The notes beneath the pieces are model-generated. The model was not told where the DNA came from and searched no databases. It saw only the letters and a list, made by a program, of their open reading frames with translations. The translations under genes were made by a program, and so were the position numbers. Below are positions 21,291 to 32,974 of a DNA stretch of 64,000 nt, piece by piece. Every line of letters starts with the position of its first letter. The first letter of the stretch is position 1. The DNA lies in assembly GCA_035222895.1 (NCBI GenBank), contig JAVYIG010000037.1:930001-994000 (forward strand), written 5' to 3'. The stretch is from Strongylocentrotus droebachiensis. Its lineage: Eukaryota > Echinodermata > Echinoidea > Camarodonta > Strongylocentrotidae.

Positions 21291-21299
21291 GGACTCGGG

Positions 21300-21700
21300 T
21301 ATTGGTAGACAATGGTAAAGTACAGGGTTGCATTGCAAAGAGCAGGGGAGCTCTAGTTCGGGAACAAATTAGGCAAGACTAATTTAAGTATCTTGCTTTA
21401 CTTGAACTATTGTCTATGAGCAGTTCAAGATAAAGTCGGTCATGGGAGTATTATTTCTTTTTTAAAGTTTGACAGTTCCAAATTCAGCTTTTATAGTTCA
21501 TCAAGATTTAGCTCACTAAACTGTGATATTTGTATGTCTCTCTTTATTTCTCTCTGTCTCACTCTCTCTCAGTGCCTGCCTATCTCTATCCCTCACCCCT
21601 CCCATTTTTAATGGTATATTTATTCAAAATCTATCTTGCAGCTGCGAGGCTGAATTGTACAAAATCCTTAAAAATATAACAAAATGCATGTAACACATAA
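21300..21700. other. No gene seen
   Basis: AT-rich filler with a short CT tract near 21535-21570. Confidence 0.5.
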
Positions 21701-21714
21701 CAATATTAAACCCC

Positions 21715-22125
<411 letters not shown>

Positions 22126-22129
22126 TGTA

Positions 22130-22795
22130 CATGTAACTATATCCATGTTTACTTCAACACATCTAGACCTGATGTGAACATACTGGAAAATGCAACAAAT
22201 CTTCATGAGTTTCTCATACTCAAAGCAAACCTGTCCATAAATCTCTCTTTTTATCATAAATTTCACCTGCTGGTTAAGGAAGATACTTGTAGATAAGAAA
22301 CTTGCAGATATATAGTGTGAAGTCCAATCCTATGGACTTTAATTGAGCACCAATTCCACAAATGTATATCTACATTAGATGTGTACATGTCATAATATTG
22401 AATCCTAAATACTAATATACAATTTTTGCTCCTTCCTTCCCTCTATAATATTCTATATTACTACTTTCTAGCATGTTCACTGTCATTGTTCATATATAAT
22501 GGACCTAAAAGTTTTAAAAGATGATGAGTGGTCGATATACTGACAACAGAAAAAAACTTAAATCGATTGTAGTATTAATTTTGTTGTTAATTTTTTTGCT
22601 TTTACAGTTTGAGGTTTGAAGAAAGGATAATAATATTTGTTTTTACGGGCTACATTTCACAGAATAACCCTTTTGCTGCTCGCCTCTGTATCATTTGATG
22701 AGATTCCCAGATTCCTTGAGTAATGAAAGGTCCGGAACGATAGACTACCCAATCGAGGGGTCGCCCTTCGCCTACCCTCATTCCGGTCACGTTGT
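22130..22795. other. No gene seen
   Basis: AT-rich filler. A GC-richer bit at 22690-22800 precedes the poly-G run. Confidence 0.5.
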
Positions 22796-22805
22796 CCCAG
22801 GTCTT

Positions 22806-22833
22806 GGGGGGGGGGGGGGGGGGGGGGGGGGGG
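22806..22833. repeat. Poly-G run of about 28
   Basis: Uninterrupted G tract, the longest in the window. G-quadruplex-prone; length in any assembly is unreliable. Confidence 0.9.
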
Positions 22834-22954
22834 TCAGCTTCAACTGGGTTCTACTTCTTGGGAGCTGTCTTTCTATCCATCTCCTCTCTATTTACTCCCA
22901 TTATCGGGTACTTGATACATTACCATGATTTCTATATCCTTACGTGCCTCACTT

Positions 22955-23350
22955 TACATCTTCTCTCTCTCTCTTTCCTTTATCCTTCCTCTCCTCCCTC
23001 TCAAAAAACTTTTTCTCTCCCCATCTCTTCCCGTTTCCAATTCTTAACTCTTCCATTTATAATAAGAAATCTCTCACCCTCTTTCTTTCTCTCTCTCTCT
23101 CTCACACCCTCTTTCTTCCTCTCTCTCTCTCTCTCTTTGTCTGTCTCTCTCTGTATGTACCCTATGTTTTGTTCTTGCTCTATTTCAGATTCTCAATGAA
23201 TCCCCAATAATGTTATCTCTCTCTCCTGCCCAATCACTCATTCTCTAGATCTACTCATCTCATGTTCTCTTCTGTTTCTCTTCTGTTTCTCTTCTCTTCT
23301 TTATTCCCCCCCCCCCCTCTCTCTCTCTCTCTCTTTCTTTCTCTCTCTCT

Positions 23351-23394
<44 letters not shown>

Positions 23395-24215
23395 CCTCTC
23401 TCTCTCTCTCATCTGTTATCATCTGCTCATCCCCTGTGCCCACCTGCCGTGTCTAGGTGTGCTACACAATCAATTTCAAAGTCACAGAACGTAGGACATA
23501 GGTTCACACAGAGGACAAGTATAAAATCTCTCACTAACTATTCCTTCACTTTGAACACCAACGACATCACCAATGACATCGCCAACTGGGTAATCTTTGA
23601 TAGCAATATCTAATTCAATCCATCTTTTACTGTTATTTTCTTTTATTTCATTCTTGCAACATAAAGCCCCTCCCCTATTCTTTCCATCTTTCTCCCCCCC
23701 CCCCCTCTCTCTCTCTCTCTCTCCTCTCTCTCTTTCTCCCTTTCTCTCTCTCTCTCTCCTCTGTCTCTTTCTGTCTCACTTTCCTCTCTCTCTCCTCTCT
23801 CTCTTTCTGTCTCACTTTCCTCTCTCTCTTTCTCCCTTTCTCTCTCTCTCTCTCCTCTGTCTCTTTCTGTCTCACTTTCCTCTCTCTCTCCTCTCTCTCT
23901 TTCTGTCTCACTTTCCTCTCTCTCTTTCTCCCTTTCTCTCTCTCTCTCTCCTCTCTCTCTCCTCTCTCTCTTTCTGTCTCACTTTCCTCTCTCTCTTTCT
24001 CCCTTTCTCTCTCTCTCTCTCCTCTGTCTCTTTCTGTCTCACTTTCCTCTCTCTCTCCTCTCTCTCTTTCTGTCTCACTTTCCTCTCTCTCTCCTCTCTC
24101 TCTTTCTGTCTCACTTTCCTCTCTCTCTCCTCTCTCTCTTTCTGTCTCACTTTCCTCTCTCTCTCCTCTCTCTCTTTCTGTCTCACTTTCCTCTCTCTCT
24201 TTCTCCCTATCTCTG
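22955..24215. repeat. CT-rich satellite with an embedded higher-order repeat
   Basis: CT microsatellites at 22960-23150 and 23300-23410. Then at 23700-24210 a regular array is built from TTTCTGTCTCACTTTCCTCT units joined by variable (CT)n spacers; late units are about 36 bases. The 275-codon frame through the array is Ser/Leu-rich repeat translation, not a gene. Confidence 0.9.
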
Positions 24216-24259
24216 CAACCCTTCTTCTATTCTCCACATTAACCCTTTTGAAAGTTCTG

Positions 24260-24652
24260 TGTTATTACAGTGTGGATACTACACTTACGGGGGAGGAGGG
24301 GGTGAATTTTTCTGTCTTCTCCCCCCTCCCCCATAGGGTAACTCTTCCCCTAGTTTCCATCCCCTTCTCCCTTCTCCACATCCGACAACCCTTCCCTACA
24401 TCCTCCCTAGCATCGATAACATGAAATGGGGCCATATTTAGGTGAAATTGTGTTATTACAGCGTGGATAATATACTTGAGGGGGAGGAGGGGGTGAAATA
24501 TTTTTGTCTTCTCCCCCCTCCCCCCTCCCCTGTTCCCCTAGTTATCATCACTGCTCCCTCCATCCCCTTCTCCCTTCTCCACATCTGACGAGAGCATTAG
24601 CCTTTCCCTACTTCCTCCCTAGCATGAATAACATGAAATGAGGCCATCTCAA
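24260..24652. repeat. 191-bp tandem duplication
   Basis: Copy 1 (24260-24450) and copy 2 (24451-24652) share TGTTATTACAG.GTGGATA, GGGGGAGGAGGGGGTGAA, CTTCTCCCCCCTCCCCC, CCCCTTCTCCCTTCTCCACA and CTAGCAT.(A/G)ATAACATGAAAT. Each copy holds a G-rich run followed by a C-rich run that can pair as a stem. Confidence 0.85.
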
Positions 24653-24924
24653 GGAGGTGCAATCTAAAGACTTGGATTCCAAGAGCATCCACCAGACGGA
24701 GAAGCCGTTCTTATCATAATGCGATGCCCATGCCTTCTGGATGAACCTAGCTGGCTGGCATCTATTATGCCTCCTGGTTGAACCTAGCTGACTATATTAT
24801 GCAACCATCAGCTGATAGCTAGACAAGCACGGCTCACATGCGCCCCACTTGCAACGCCAGGTATTCTGCTTGGTCTTTTGGCGCAGACCCTATGCAGGAT
24901 GGCTTCCATAGCACTAGCCAAAGA

Positions 24925-24933
24925 GGGGGGAAT

Positions 24934-24972
<39 letters not shown>

Positions 24973-25072
24973 AAGGGAGGGAGGGAGGGAGAGACAGAGG
25001 GGGAGAGAGAGAGAGAGAAAGAGAGAGATAGTAGACACAACAGACAGGTACTCTTCCCCTTTCCCTCCCTCC

Positions 25073-25107
<35 letters not shown>

Positions 25108-25112
25108 CCCCT
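24925..25112. repeat. GA tract, then CCT/poly-C tract
   Basis: (GA)n and (GGGA)n at 24935-25030 are followed by (CCT)n and C16 at 25055-25112. Purine and pyrimidine arms could pair. All overlapping frames are repeat-derived. Confidence 0.9.
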
Positions 25113-25262
25113 TTCCCCCAACGAAACAAAAGAAAGCAATTTTCATTCAGGACCACAAGAAAATGTGTCCCTATACAGTTTTAATTCATCAGAGAATCAG
25201 AAAGGGTCTGAAAATGCAGCCTTCGTGAAGAAACTGCCTTTGAAATGAGGAGAAGGCCAATG

Positions 25263-25454
25263 TAATGCTATGGTCACATTACCCAAAAGTAGCCTGCTCG
25301 GCGGCCGAGCGGCGAGTTTTTAACCAATTCTGCCCGGCAGCTGCCCGGCCACCGAGCGGCGACCGCCTAATCGCTGGGCGATGCCTAAATTCCAGCAGCG
25401 ACCGAGCAGGCTACTGATCGGTCGGTCGCTGCTCTGATTTGTGACCATAGCTTA
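25263..25454. mobile_element. 192-bp fold-back element, very CpG-rich
   Basis: Termini TAATGCTATGGTCACA and its inverse TGTGACCATAGCTTA bound inner arms AGTAGCCTGCTCGG and CCGAGCAGGCTACT. The interior is rich in CGGCCGAGCGGCG-like sequence. No coding. A high-CpG MITE of this kind could be mistaken for a CpG-island promoter. Confidence 0.8.
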
Positions 25455-25459
25455 AGTTG

Positions 25460-26290
25460 AGCAGAACTCAAGAAACATGATGGATGGGCGATGCTCGCTA
25501 CGAGGTGGGTAATGTTCGGGCCCAAACTTAGGGGCGAGACAACTACATGTCTGTGAACATGTTCTGACCAGTAATAAAGCTTCACAAGACACGTGTGAAC
25601 ACGGCCTGCTTGAGTGAAGCTCATATTACACAGACAAAGCATATCAACAATGAAAGAGATGCTACATGTTCACAGTTGATCCCATGGACGTAAATAAACT
25701 GAATATAACGAAAGGAATCGGATTTGACCTAGATGTTCCATTCATATATGTGAAAGCAGAAGTACTTGCAGCAAGGGTCATCTAAGGAAATAAACTTCTG
25801 GAGGACAGATCTGGGTTTCCATCACAAGGATTGTCCTAGCCAGAAATAGGTGAAAGGTGACGAAAGCGTACCCCAGTTCTACCAAATGACCTCTTGGTGA
25901 AAGGGAAAGTGATCCCCACCCGAAGTGGCAGGTGTGAACACATCAGGATTAAAGTTAATCTCTTTGTATGCCACACAAACAATCTCTCTGTGCCATACTG
26001 TATCTGTCATGGGATAGAAATACCAAAGGATTCTACATTATTGTAACTGTTTCCAATAAAACATTAATTTATACCGGTGTTAAAAGGGATGTAATGGACG
26101 TGTAAGAGGGTAATTTTGAAATGCCATTGTATTGCGCAAAGCACTTTTCCCCTCAAGCAGTGCCTGCTGTTTGTGCAAAAATGTGCAAAAATGTGCAAAT
26201 GGCTAACAAGCGACTATGCAGAGAGGTGAAGAAAGCAACTGAAGTGTTAATCCTGAACAAACATCTTGGGTCTGAATGACTGCATCATAG
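25460..26290. other. No gene seen
   Basis: Mixed sequence with a short AATGTGCAAAAATGTGCAAA duplication near 26180. No supported gene. Confidence 0.5.
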
Positions 26291-26900
26291 AGGGTTTGTT
26301 ACGGATGACAAGATGGCAAAGAAGAGTCGCCATGGCAACTAAAGTTGTCCTTTAAACTCCTCTAAGCTGGCCTCTTGCAGTGCAACGGGAAGAGGTTCGT
26401 CCGTCCAGTTGCAAGTATGAACGCGGCAGTATCAAGTGAAGTCCAAACTGGACTACTATAGATGGAATGTCGTCTTCAATCACTGCCGCGACGCTGACGG
26501 AGGAGAGAAGTTGTCCCGAGAAGCTACGTGCCGTTCTCCCAGCTGGTCTCGTGATGAGAGGAGAAGCTGCCTGCAGAGGGGGGCCGCTACTGACCGCTTG
26601 CTGACCCCAAGCGCGTGGCAGGGGTCGAGGGGCTGCCTGGTATTCTGCGGGGGAAAGGTCAGCGTTGGTTGGTATCCCACTTGGCCCTGATGACGATGAT
26701 ACCGATCAGGTGATGATTGCTGTCTTTTGTATTCAAACGTCGAAGTGTGTCCTCAAAATCAACTGTTTGCCCCGACTCCTGGACAACTCCCCTGGCGCTC
26801 ACGACCCAGGCAACGTGGGGAACAACTAGGGCAATGCTCCCAGGCAAGCTTGATGCAACAAGGGCAATAGCCCCCGACAAGCATTCTGATATTAAAGAGA
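26290..26900. other. GC-richer block with unremarkable overlapping frames
   Basis: About 600 bases with elevated GC. Frames of 60-119 codons exist on both strands (for example 26717-27076 plus and 26659-26880 minus), but none shows a domain, and start and splice context is poor. An imperfect 34-base tandem (AGGGCAAT...CAAGC) at about 26827-26885 causes a duplicated IALV motif in the minus frame. I regard the frames as chance ORFs in GC-rich DNA. Confidence 0.4.
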
Positions 26901-27336
26901 CTAGCCTAATGTGGCCAGGCCATTTATTCCCAAATTTTCTGTATCCATGTTCAATAACATTTCTTCAAATCATGGTACTAAGCTTAATTTTAGAAGAAGA
27001 CCAACTAAATCAAGAAGTCAACTCTACAGCAATTCAAAAGTCCTATTTTGTTGCCTATCTACATAATCATGTTTAGATCAGTTCATTATGATCTTCTCAC
27101 GTTTCAACAGAGGTGGTGAAACAAATTGTCTCATGCTGTTTTAGGGGGACGATATCGGTGATCAGGTTCAAGAACTCTAGGAGAAAACAATCGATGTCCT
27201 GCGGATCGGAATCTGTAACATGCAAATTGGCAGTGCAAGAGAGCTCGTGCCTTAATGCATGACACATTAATTAAGAGTAATCAAACCGCAGAGCTAATCT
27301 AGGTTAAATATATCTTGCGAGCTAAAAGAAGACGAG

Positions 27337-27468
27337 ATGGCCTCCATCAAACAAACGACAGTGATGATGATGAACGGGTCAGCGAAAGGACAGGGAAAGG
27401 TTATCGACAAGAGGCTCGAATCTTCCGCAGCCCCCGGTAGCCAGCATTCGCTACGCATCCCTCGGTGA
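27337..27468 (+). CDS. Possible 43-codon small ORF (unrecognised)
   Basis: ATG in good context (GACGAGATGG) opens 43 codons, beginning MASIKQTTVMMMNGSAKGQG and ending in SLRIPR, followed by TGA at 27466-27468. The composition is protein-like (Lys/Ser/Gly-rich, soluble, no transmembrane segment or signal peptide), and the ORF lies in a locally GC- and CpG-richer segment. A weak donor CTCG|GTGAAA overlaps the stop, so it could also be an exon end. No homologous family is known to me. At this length it may be chance. Confidence 0.2.
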   Translation: MASIKQTTVMMMNGSAKGQGKVIDKRLESSAAPGSQHSLRIPR

Positions 27469-27864
27469 AATTAACCATACCGATGGAATGCCACACGACA
27501 CCTAGGTAAAGGTCAGAGGATCGGAACAATAGCGGAGGAAAGAATGGCAGCCTCTCTCACCCCTCCGCCTAGTTTCCTTTTTAATTACAGGCCTCCCTCT
27601 ACCCTGTAGAGAAGAAGCCCTCAGCCAATGGCTACAGGACTCACTGTGGCAGTGCTATCTGCGGATGCTTCGTGTACAAGGGTCGTGAACTTAAATCCGG
27701 TTGCCACATATTCAATCAAGTAACATATTATTTATCTGGGCGAGCAATAATGCCCTACAATATTTGTATAAGAACTTTGGGCGATTGTTGCCCTCCCTCG
27801 CCCTCCTCCTCCAATTCTATGTAACCTTTGAAGGGATGATATAATACCCACCCCCTTCTTTGGA

Positions 27865-27890
27865 GAGAGAGAGAGAGAGAGGGAGGAAAC
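27865..27890. repeat. Short GA tract
   Basis: (GA)n about 20 bases long. Confidence 0.85.
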
Positions 27891-28020
27891 TATGTTGACT
27901 GTCGGAAAATGATTATTTAAATTAAATATTGGAAGGATACCTATACAATGGACAACAGAAATGGTTACCATGTCCAAATATTACGATGGAAATAAACTTG
28001 ATAAACTTTATCAACTTCAT

Positions 28021-28049
28021 AAAGAGAGGGAGAGGGGGAAAGAGAAAGA

Positions 28050-28109
<60 letters not shown>

Positions 28110-28140
28110 GTTGGGGGGGAGAGAGATGAGAGAGAGAGGA
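28021..28140. repeat. GA microsatellite
   Basis: Near-pure (GA)n at 28060-28105 with GGGA-rich flanks. Overlapping frames are artefacts. Confidence 0.9.
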
Positions 28141-28199
28141 AAACAATGGATTCACTAACATTCAGAAACCAGGAATCATTTGTAACTAGATCCATATTT

Positions 28200-30780
28200 T
28201 AGTGCAAGGACTTGTGCATGGTGAATGAATTGTGAAATAGGTCAATGTCTCGGATGCTCAGGGCTAGCCCGACGGACGAGAGAGCGTGAGAAACGGCACA
28301 TGAAAAAACACAATACCGTTTGGAGTTTGGACCTTCGTTCCAAAGAATCAGTTTGACGCTTCTATTGCATGTCTTTTCAAGTTCAATTAAGGGTTAGATA
28401 CACATCATGTAAAATAAACCATCTGTACCATTGACCTTTTGTTGTCAAAGTCAGTTGCAAGTCACCTTTTAGTGACACTTTATTTTCACCCTTTGATCTA
28501 GAATGCTATCAATTACAAATTGTATACGTGCAAAAGGTGCACAAATCCCCAGTAAATGTGAGCCCATTTCTGTCGCAGCAAATTCTGATGTTCGTGAATA
28601 AGAGTGATTTAATCACAATTAATCAGTGAAGTCTCTGAATTGGCAATGCCGACCAAAAGTTAGAACCACTATCTTAGTATTCATATTGGTCACTTCTTTC
28701 TTCTTTATTTTGTAATTCTCATTCACACCGATTCATTCAATAAACTTTGGGGTTTAGATTTAGCTATAGCATTTCATCCAAGTTTGAAGTTAGAAATTTG
28801 GATAGTGTACGATGATGACAAAGCATGTCATAGAAGATCGGCTAGGCGGGAAATATAAGTAAACATTGCAACTATAGTCTCTGACTATATAACTGTAAAC
28901 AACTCTCTCCACCAGTCACTGACATTTGCATTGTGTAAGTTACGCCTCAGGTTACAGCCTATTGTTTCCAGGATCAATAAATTGATCACTTACACCATTG
29001 TTATTCAAAGTATGTGACTTGGTAGCTGCAAGAGTGGATTTCACACTAGGCAGGGGTACATTCAAGGATATCTGTGTTGGGATATTACAGGTTATAACAG
29101 GTTATGTAGGTCAAAAAAGAAGGGGGCCCATGCCAAGTTATGAACCCCCATATTGATTTTGTTACCCCTGTCAGTTCTGGACTCTTGCACAAGAATGTAT
29201 ACACTGATGCAGTTAGCTATGGACATTCAATATAAGACTACCGATGTGAACATGTACGGTGCAGGCTTATTCTGTTCTTTGCAAGACAATGCTAGTCACC
29301 AATATTGGCTTCACTTGTATAGGCCTACACTCTGCATGTACAAATATAGCAGGGTAAATTTGGAGGGAGAAAAAGTTCACAAATCACCCTTATCACTGAA
29401 TTCATGATTGCCTCTTGTATGTTCATTAAGAGAAAATTAAACCCTTAAATACAGGTGCATAATTGTTTGAAGTGTGCTGGAGCCATTTTTAAGAGTACCT
29501 GCATTGGTCTCTTCAAATTGATTTTAACTTTACCACAGGTTTAATGACCATTGAGTGTTTGGGTTCATAACAAGGAGAATGCACTTTCAGCAATGCACAC
29601 AAACTATAGGTTGTAAATAGATCTAATTGCTAACAATTCCTTCTCCTCCTCTTCCTTCTATTCCTTTTTATTCTCCTTCTCCAACTTGTTCTTCTTTTTT
29701 CTTCTTCTTCTTCAATGGTACGAGGAATAGGGAGTTGCCACCCCAAGAAAGAAGGAAACAAAATAATTTTTAAAAATATAAAAACATGAGATTACACTAT
29801 ACCTTCGGGGCCTTTTTTAAAATTTTCTTCAATTTTTGTTCCCCCCCCCCCCAAAAAAAAAAAACATTTAATTTGTGACAGAACAAGATTTACTTTTTGT
29901 CTTTCTAAAAACAAACCACTCTTTGCTCCTGTGTAGTGTTTTGCTTTCTTAGAACCAAGCTTCTTGCCAGGATTTCAATATTTGGTGTCAATCAAACTAA
30001 CATTGTGCCCCCCCCCCAAAAAAAAAAAAGAGGGGGCATCTTTTGGACACCCTTCATTTTCCCTTCGGCTTCTGGCTAAAAAGTCTGCTTAGAAGTCATG
30101 TACTAGGGAAGTCTTAGGCATTCATAATTTGGGAGCAAAAAACATGAAAAATTAATGAATTTCTGCAGCGAATCCATGAAAATAAATGAGTCATGGTACT
30201 GATACTGACGCCTGTAGACTTTACAGAGTAGGGTAGATAACATAGCGTCGGGCAATGGGTAGGTTTTTTTTAATATTTCCACAAAGAAATTTTTTTGAAG
30301 ACAAATTCTCTCATGTTGGGGGAAATGTAAAGCCAGTAGTATTTCAAAGAAGCTACATGTTAATGTATAATGTACATTTAATTCATTTTTACACAAATAT
30401 TTATTAAGGTGAACTTGCCACAATCCGTCGCTGGTTTTGCCAACAAACATTCCTAAATAGGATCCAGCACTATACATGTACATATATTGGTTCAGATTTT
30501 ATGAATATAAAATGATAAAGAATCTTCGCAAATCGTTCCTTTAAAAAAAAATCAATACAAATACAATGTTATCTATGCAAATATGGTTGTGACAATCTAT
30601 ACTTTCTTTTCAAAAATATTTGATAATGTACATAAACAAAAACCTCTGAAGTACATTAAAAGCTTACATCACATTTTTTTATATCACCATGGTTTTAGTT
30701 TATCACTTTAGACGATTACTGAATATTATTCATAGATTGACAGTATCATATCTCACTCAACCAATCAGTCTTGAGCCTAC
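28200..30780. other. No gene seen; two C-tract/A-tract junctions
   Basis: AT-rich filler. Two similar homopolymer junctions occur (poly-C directly followed by poly-A at about 29841-29864 and 30009-30030). Frames such as 29153-29407 plus and 30103-30483 minus have no recognisable features. Confidence 0.45.
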
Positions 30781-30821
30781 TAATCTAGACATAACCTAAT
30801 TAGCATGCACTTCACAACAGC

Positions 30822-30900
30822 ATTGACCAATCAGAGCGGGTTGGATACAACCCCCAGCCAATCAGCAGCCAAGGATTGACCATGGGGGCGGGCCTTGGGG
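30822..30900 (+). promoter_or_regulatory. Promoter-like module: two CCAAT boxes and a GC box
   Basis: GACCAATCAGAGCG (about 30827) and AGCCAATCAGC (about 30857) are NF-Y-type CCAAT boxes in the same orientation, about 30 bases apart. GGGGGCGGGCC (about 30884) is an Sp1-type GC box. Paired CCAAT boxes with a downstream GC box are a classic TATA-less proximal promoter layout (established knowledge). An ATG in strong context lies at 30882 and a donor AAG|GTCAGT at 30961, so a very short first exon is possible but unproven. Confidence 0.4.
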
Positions 30901-31204
30901 GATTGTCATTCAGAAAAAAGGAGAGTGTGTGGCAGTGCATAGTGGGCTACACAACAGGAAGGTCAGTTGCATATAGGGCAATATATGAGCTGTCATGCAT
31001 TGAGAGTAGTCTCAACTACATCAGACCCCAATTTGTTGTTTACTATCAGCATACTCTTCACAGGGCTGTCGTTTAAAGCCGGTAACCGGTAAAACTTGCC
31101 GCCTATTCACTCGTTTCTTACCGGCTATAATTCCTATAATAAACCTTGCAAAAATCACAGAAAGTAGTAGATCTAAATCAATGCTAATCCAAAATTTCCT
31201 TAAT

Positions 31205-31665
31205 TTCGTCCAAGATATAAATAGTGCCGCACATACACGGCCGCAGTCGACGAAATCCCTTACGATCACGAACGCGACGTCGTCCGTACTTACCTAGACC
31301 TATCTATCTAACGTTACATCGCAGTTCTCCCCCCACAGCGCGGCGGCCAAGCCCGCCCGTCCCTACCCCATTGCGATCCCGATGTGCACGCGAGAAGACG
31401 ATGCATGCACTGCACAAAATATATACACACTGATCATAACAAAACTGAAGCTAGCTCGCTGTAACCAAACTATCCGTTGCCGATTTGATATTTGAAGATC
31501 ACGGAAACCGGGGCCTATACACGTGCGTGCAATGTCTAGAGACAACGTACTTTAGATTCTGAGATGCGCAAATCGGCAACAGAGTTTTGAACTCGGCTGA
31601 GTTTAGGCCGGCCACGTCCCCGGCGGATCCCCGCAGCTAGCTCGCATGATATATGCAGGCTCGCG
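31205..31665 (-). promoter_or_regulatory. CpG-rich block with minus-strand splice donor
   Basis: About 450 bases of high CpG density (CGGCCGCAGTCGACG, GCGCGGCGGCC, CCCCGGCGGATCC) in an AT-rich setting. On the minus strand, TATATATT near 31420 is followed about 125 bases later by a strong donor CTAG|GTAAGTACGG (exon end 31294). The ATGs between them are followed at once by stops, so an untranslated first exon is the natural reading. The flank at 31080-31115 carries repeated ACCGGTAA/TTACCGG, so part of the block could belong to a mobile element. Confidence 0.35.
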
Positions 31666-31669
31666 CTCC

Positions 31670-32160
31670 GCGAATATTCAAAACTAACTTCCGATCGCAA
31701 TCGGAAGCCAATCCGTTAATTCATTTATTTTATTTTCATTTATTTCCTTAAAAAAGTTGAATAAACAAATATACAGTGTCTTCACTTTGTCAGGAAAAAC
31801 AGTGATATAACATTATAAAATGAACAGGAACTGAAGTAAATTCTTAAATGTATTCAATAATTTCATGTCAAAAAAAAATAATTAAATGAGAATTCATATG
31901 GGGAGCCAAATAAAAGTCACAAGTAAAAAAAAAATCAAAATCTAGCCTCTGCTGCCCATTATTTAAATACTGTACATGTATTCAACAAATCATGATGTAG
32001 AAAGATTGAGTATGGTGCATCATCTCAGTTTAATTAAAAATTACAAAGTAATGGTACAAAGTGATAAATAATTTATCAACTTAATAACTTTTCGTAGATT
32101 GTTCATGTAATATTAAACATGAACAATATGTGTGTTTATTACAATATATGTGTAATACAA
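31670..32160. other. No gene seen
   Basis: AT-rich filler. Confidence 0.5.
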
Positions 32161-32194
32161 GGTAGGAAAGATAACTACAAATTTTCTTCTTAGG

Positions 32195-32330
32195 TATGCA
32201 CCAGATTGCACGATTTCAAGTGGAAAATCCCAAAAGGTCCCTACCGAAGGAGGGGGGACACCCCCCTCCCACACCCTCCCCCCCTCGGTCGCTTCGCTCC
32301 CTCGCAGTGATGGTACCTCCTATAAAATTA
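32195..32330. repeat. GC-rich dispersed-repeat fragment
   Basis: GGGGGGACACCCCCCTCC followed by CCCTCGGTCGCTTCGCTCCC and TCGCAGTGATGG has the look of a dispersed repeat end seen in many marine-invertebrate genomes (recollection). Inverted G/C runs at the start can form a stem. Confidence 0.45.
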
Positions 32331-32439
32331 AAATTACCTCCTTCCAAAATAATTAACAAGACCCCTGTCTTCATGTTATCAAGGGTAGTGTTTACACTAT
32401 GCCTGTACATTCTATGTACACAGTGCAAATTAATCTGAA

Positions 32440-32935
32440 TAAATAACGTGTAAAGCTTCATTAAATATTATTTTATTTTATTTTATTTTAAATCAAACTG
32501 AACAGGCCACGCTATGTTTTATTTATTAGAGGCAATAATATTTTCTTCTAACCGAGCATCTGAAAAGTGTTCTGTTCTATTTAGTTTCATAATACATTCT
32601 GTTATTGTCGAAATAGTCACTTCAACAGTCCTATTCAAAAATAGAAGAGTCTGAGACAAATTGAATATTAAAATGGTTCACACAATTCTGAATATTTCTT
32701 TTCTATTTCAAGACACAAAGTATACATTTGAAGGATCTAAGCATTGTTGTTTACATTATTTACCTGGCAAGTATCAAATAATACTTTAGAATTTAGAATT
32801 TGTCTTTACTTTTTTTTAATCGGATGACATGAACCACCGGAAGAGGGTCTGCGACATAGACTGCACACACTTTCTATCAAATAAGGAGAGAGAGCTCAGG
32901 TTGTATGGCTAGGTATGAGAGTCTATTAATAGCAT
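32440..32935. other. No gene seen
   Basis: AT-rich filler with (TTTTA)n near 32470. Confidence 0.5.
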
Positions 32936-32974
32936 CAGAGTGAAAACCAATACACAGCAAGTTATGGACTGATG

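Noticed and set aside
23597-24424. 275-codon plus-strand open frame
   Set aside because: It is a translation of the CT-rich satellite (Ser/Leu/Phe repeats) and follows the repeat period; no domain.
30876-31076. 66-codon plus-strand frame downstream of the CCAAT module
   Set aside because: If the proposed donor at 30961 is real the frame stops being relevant after 26 codons; without it the peptide has no family features.
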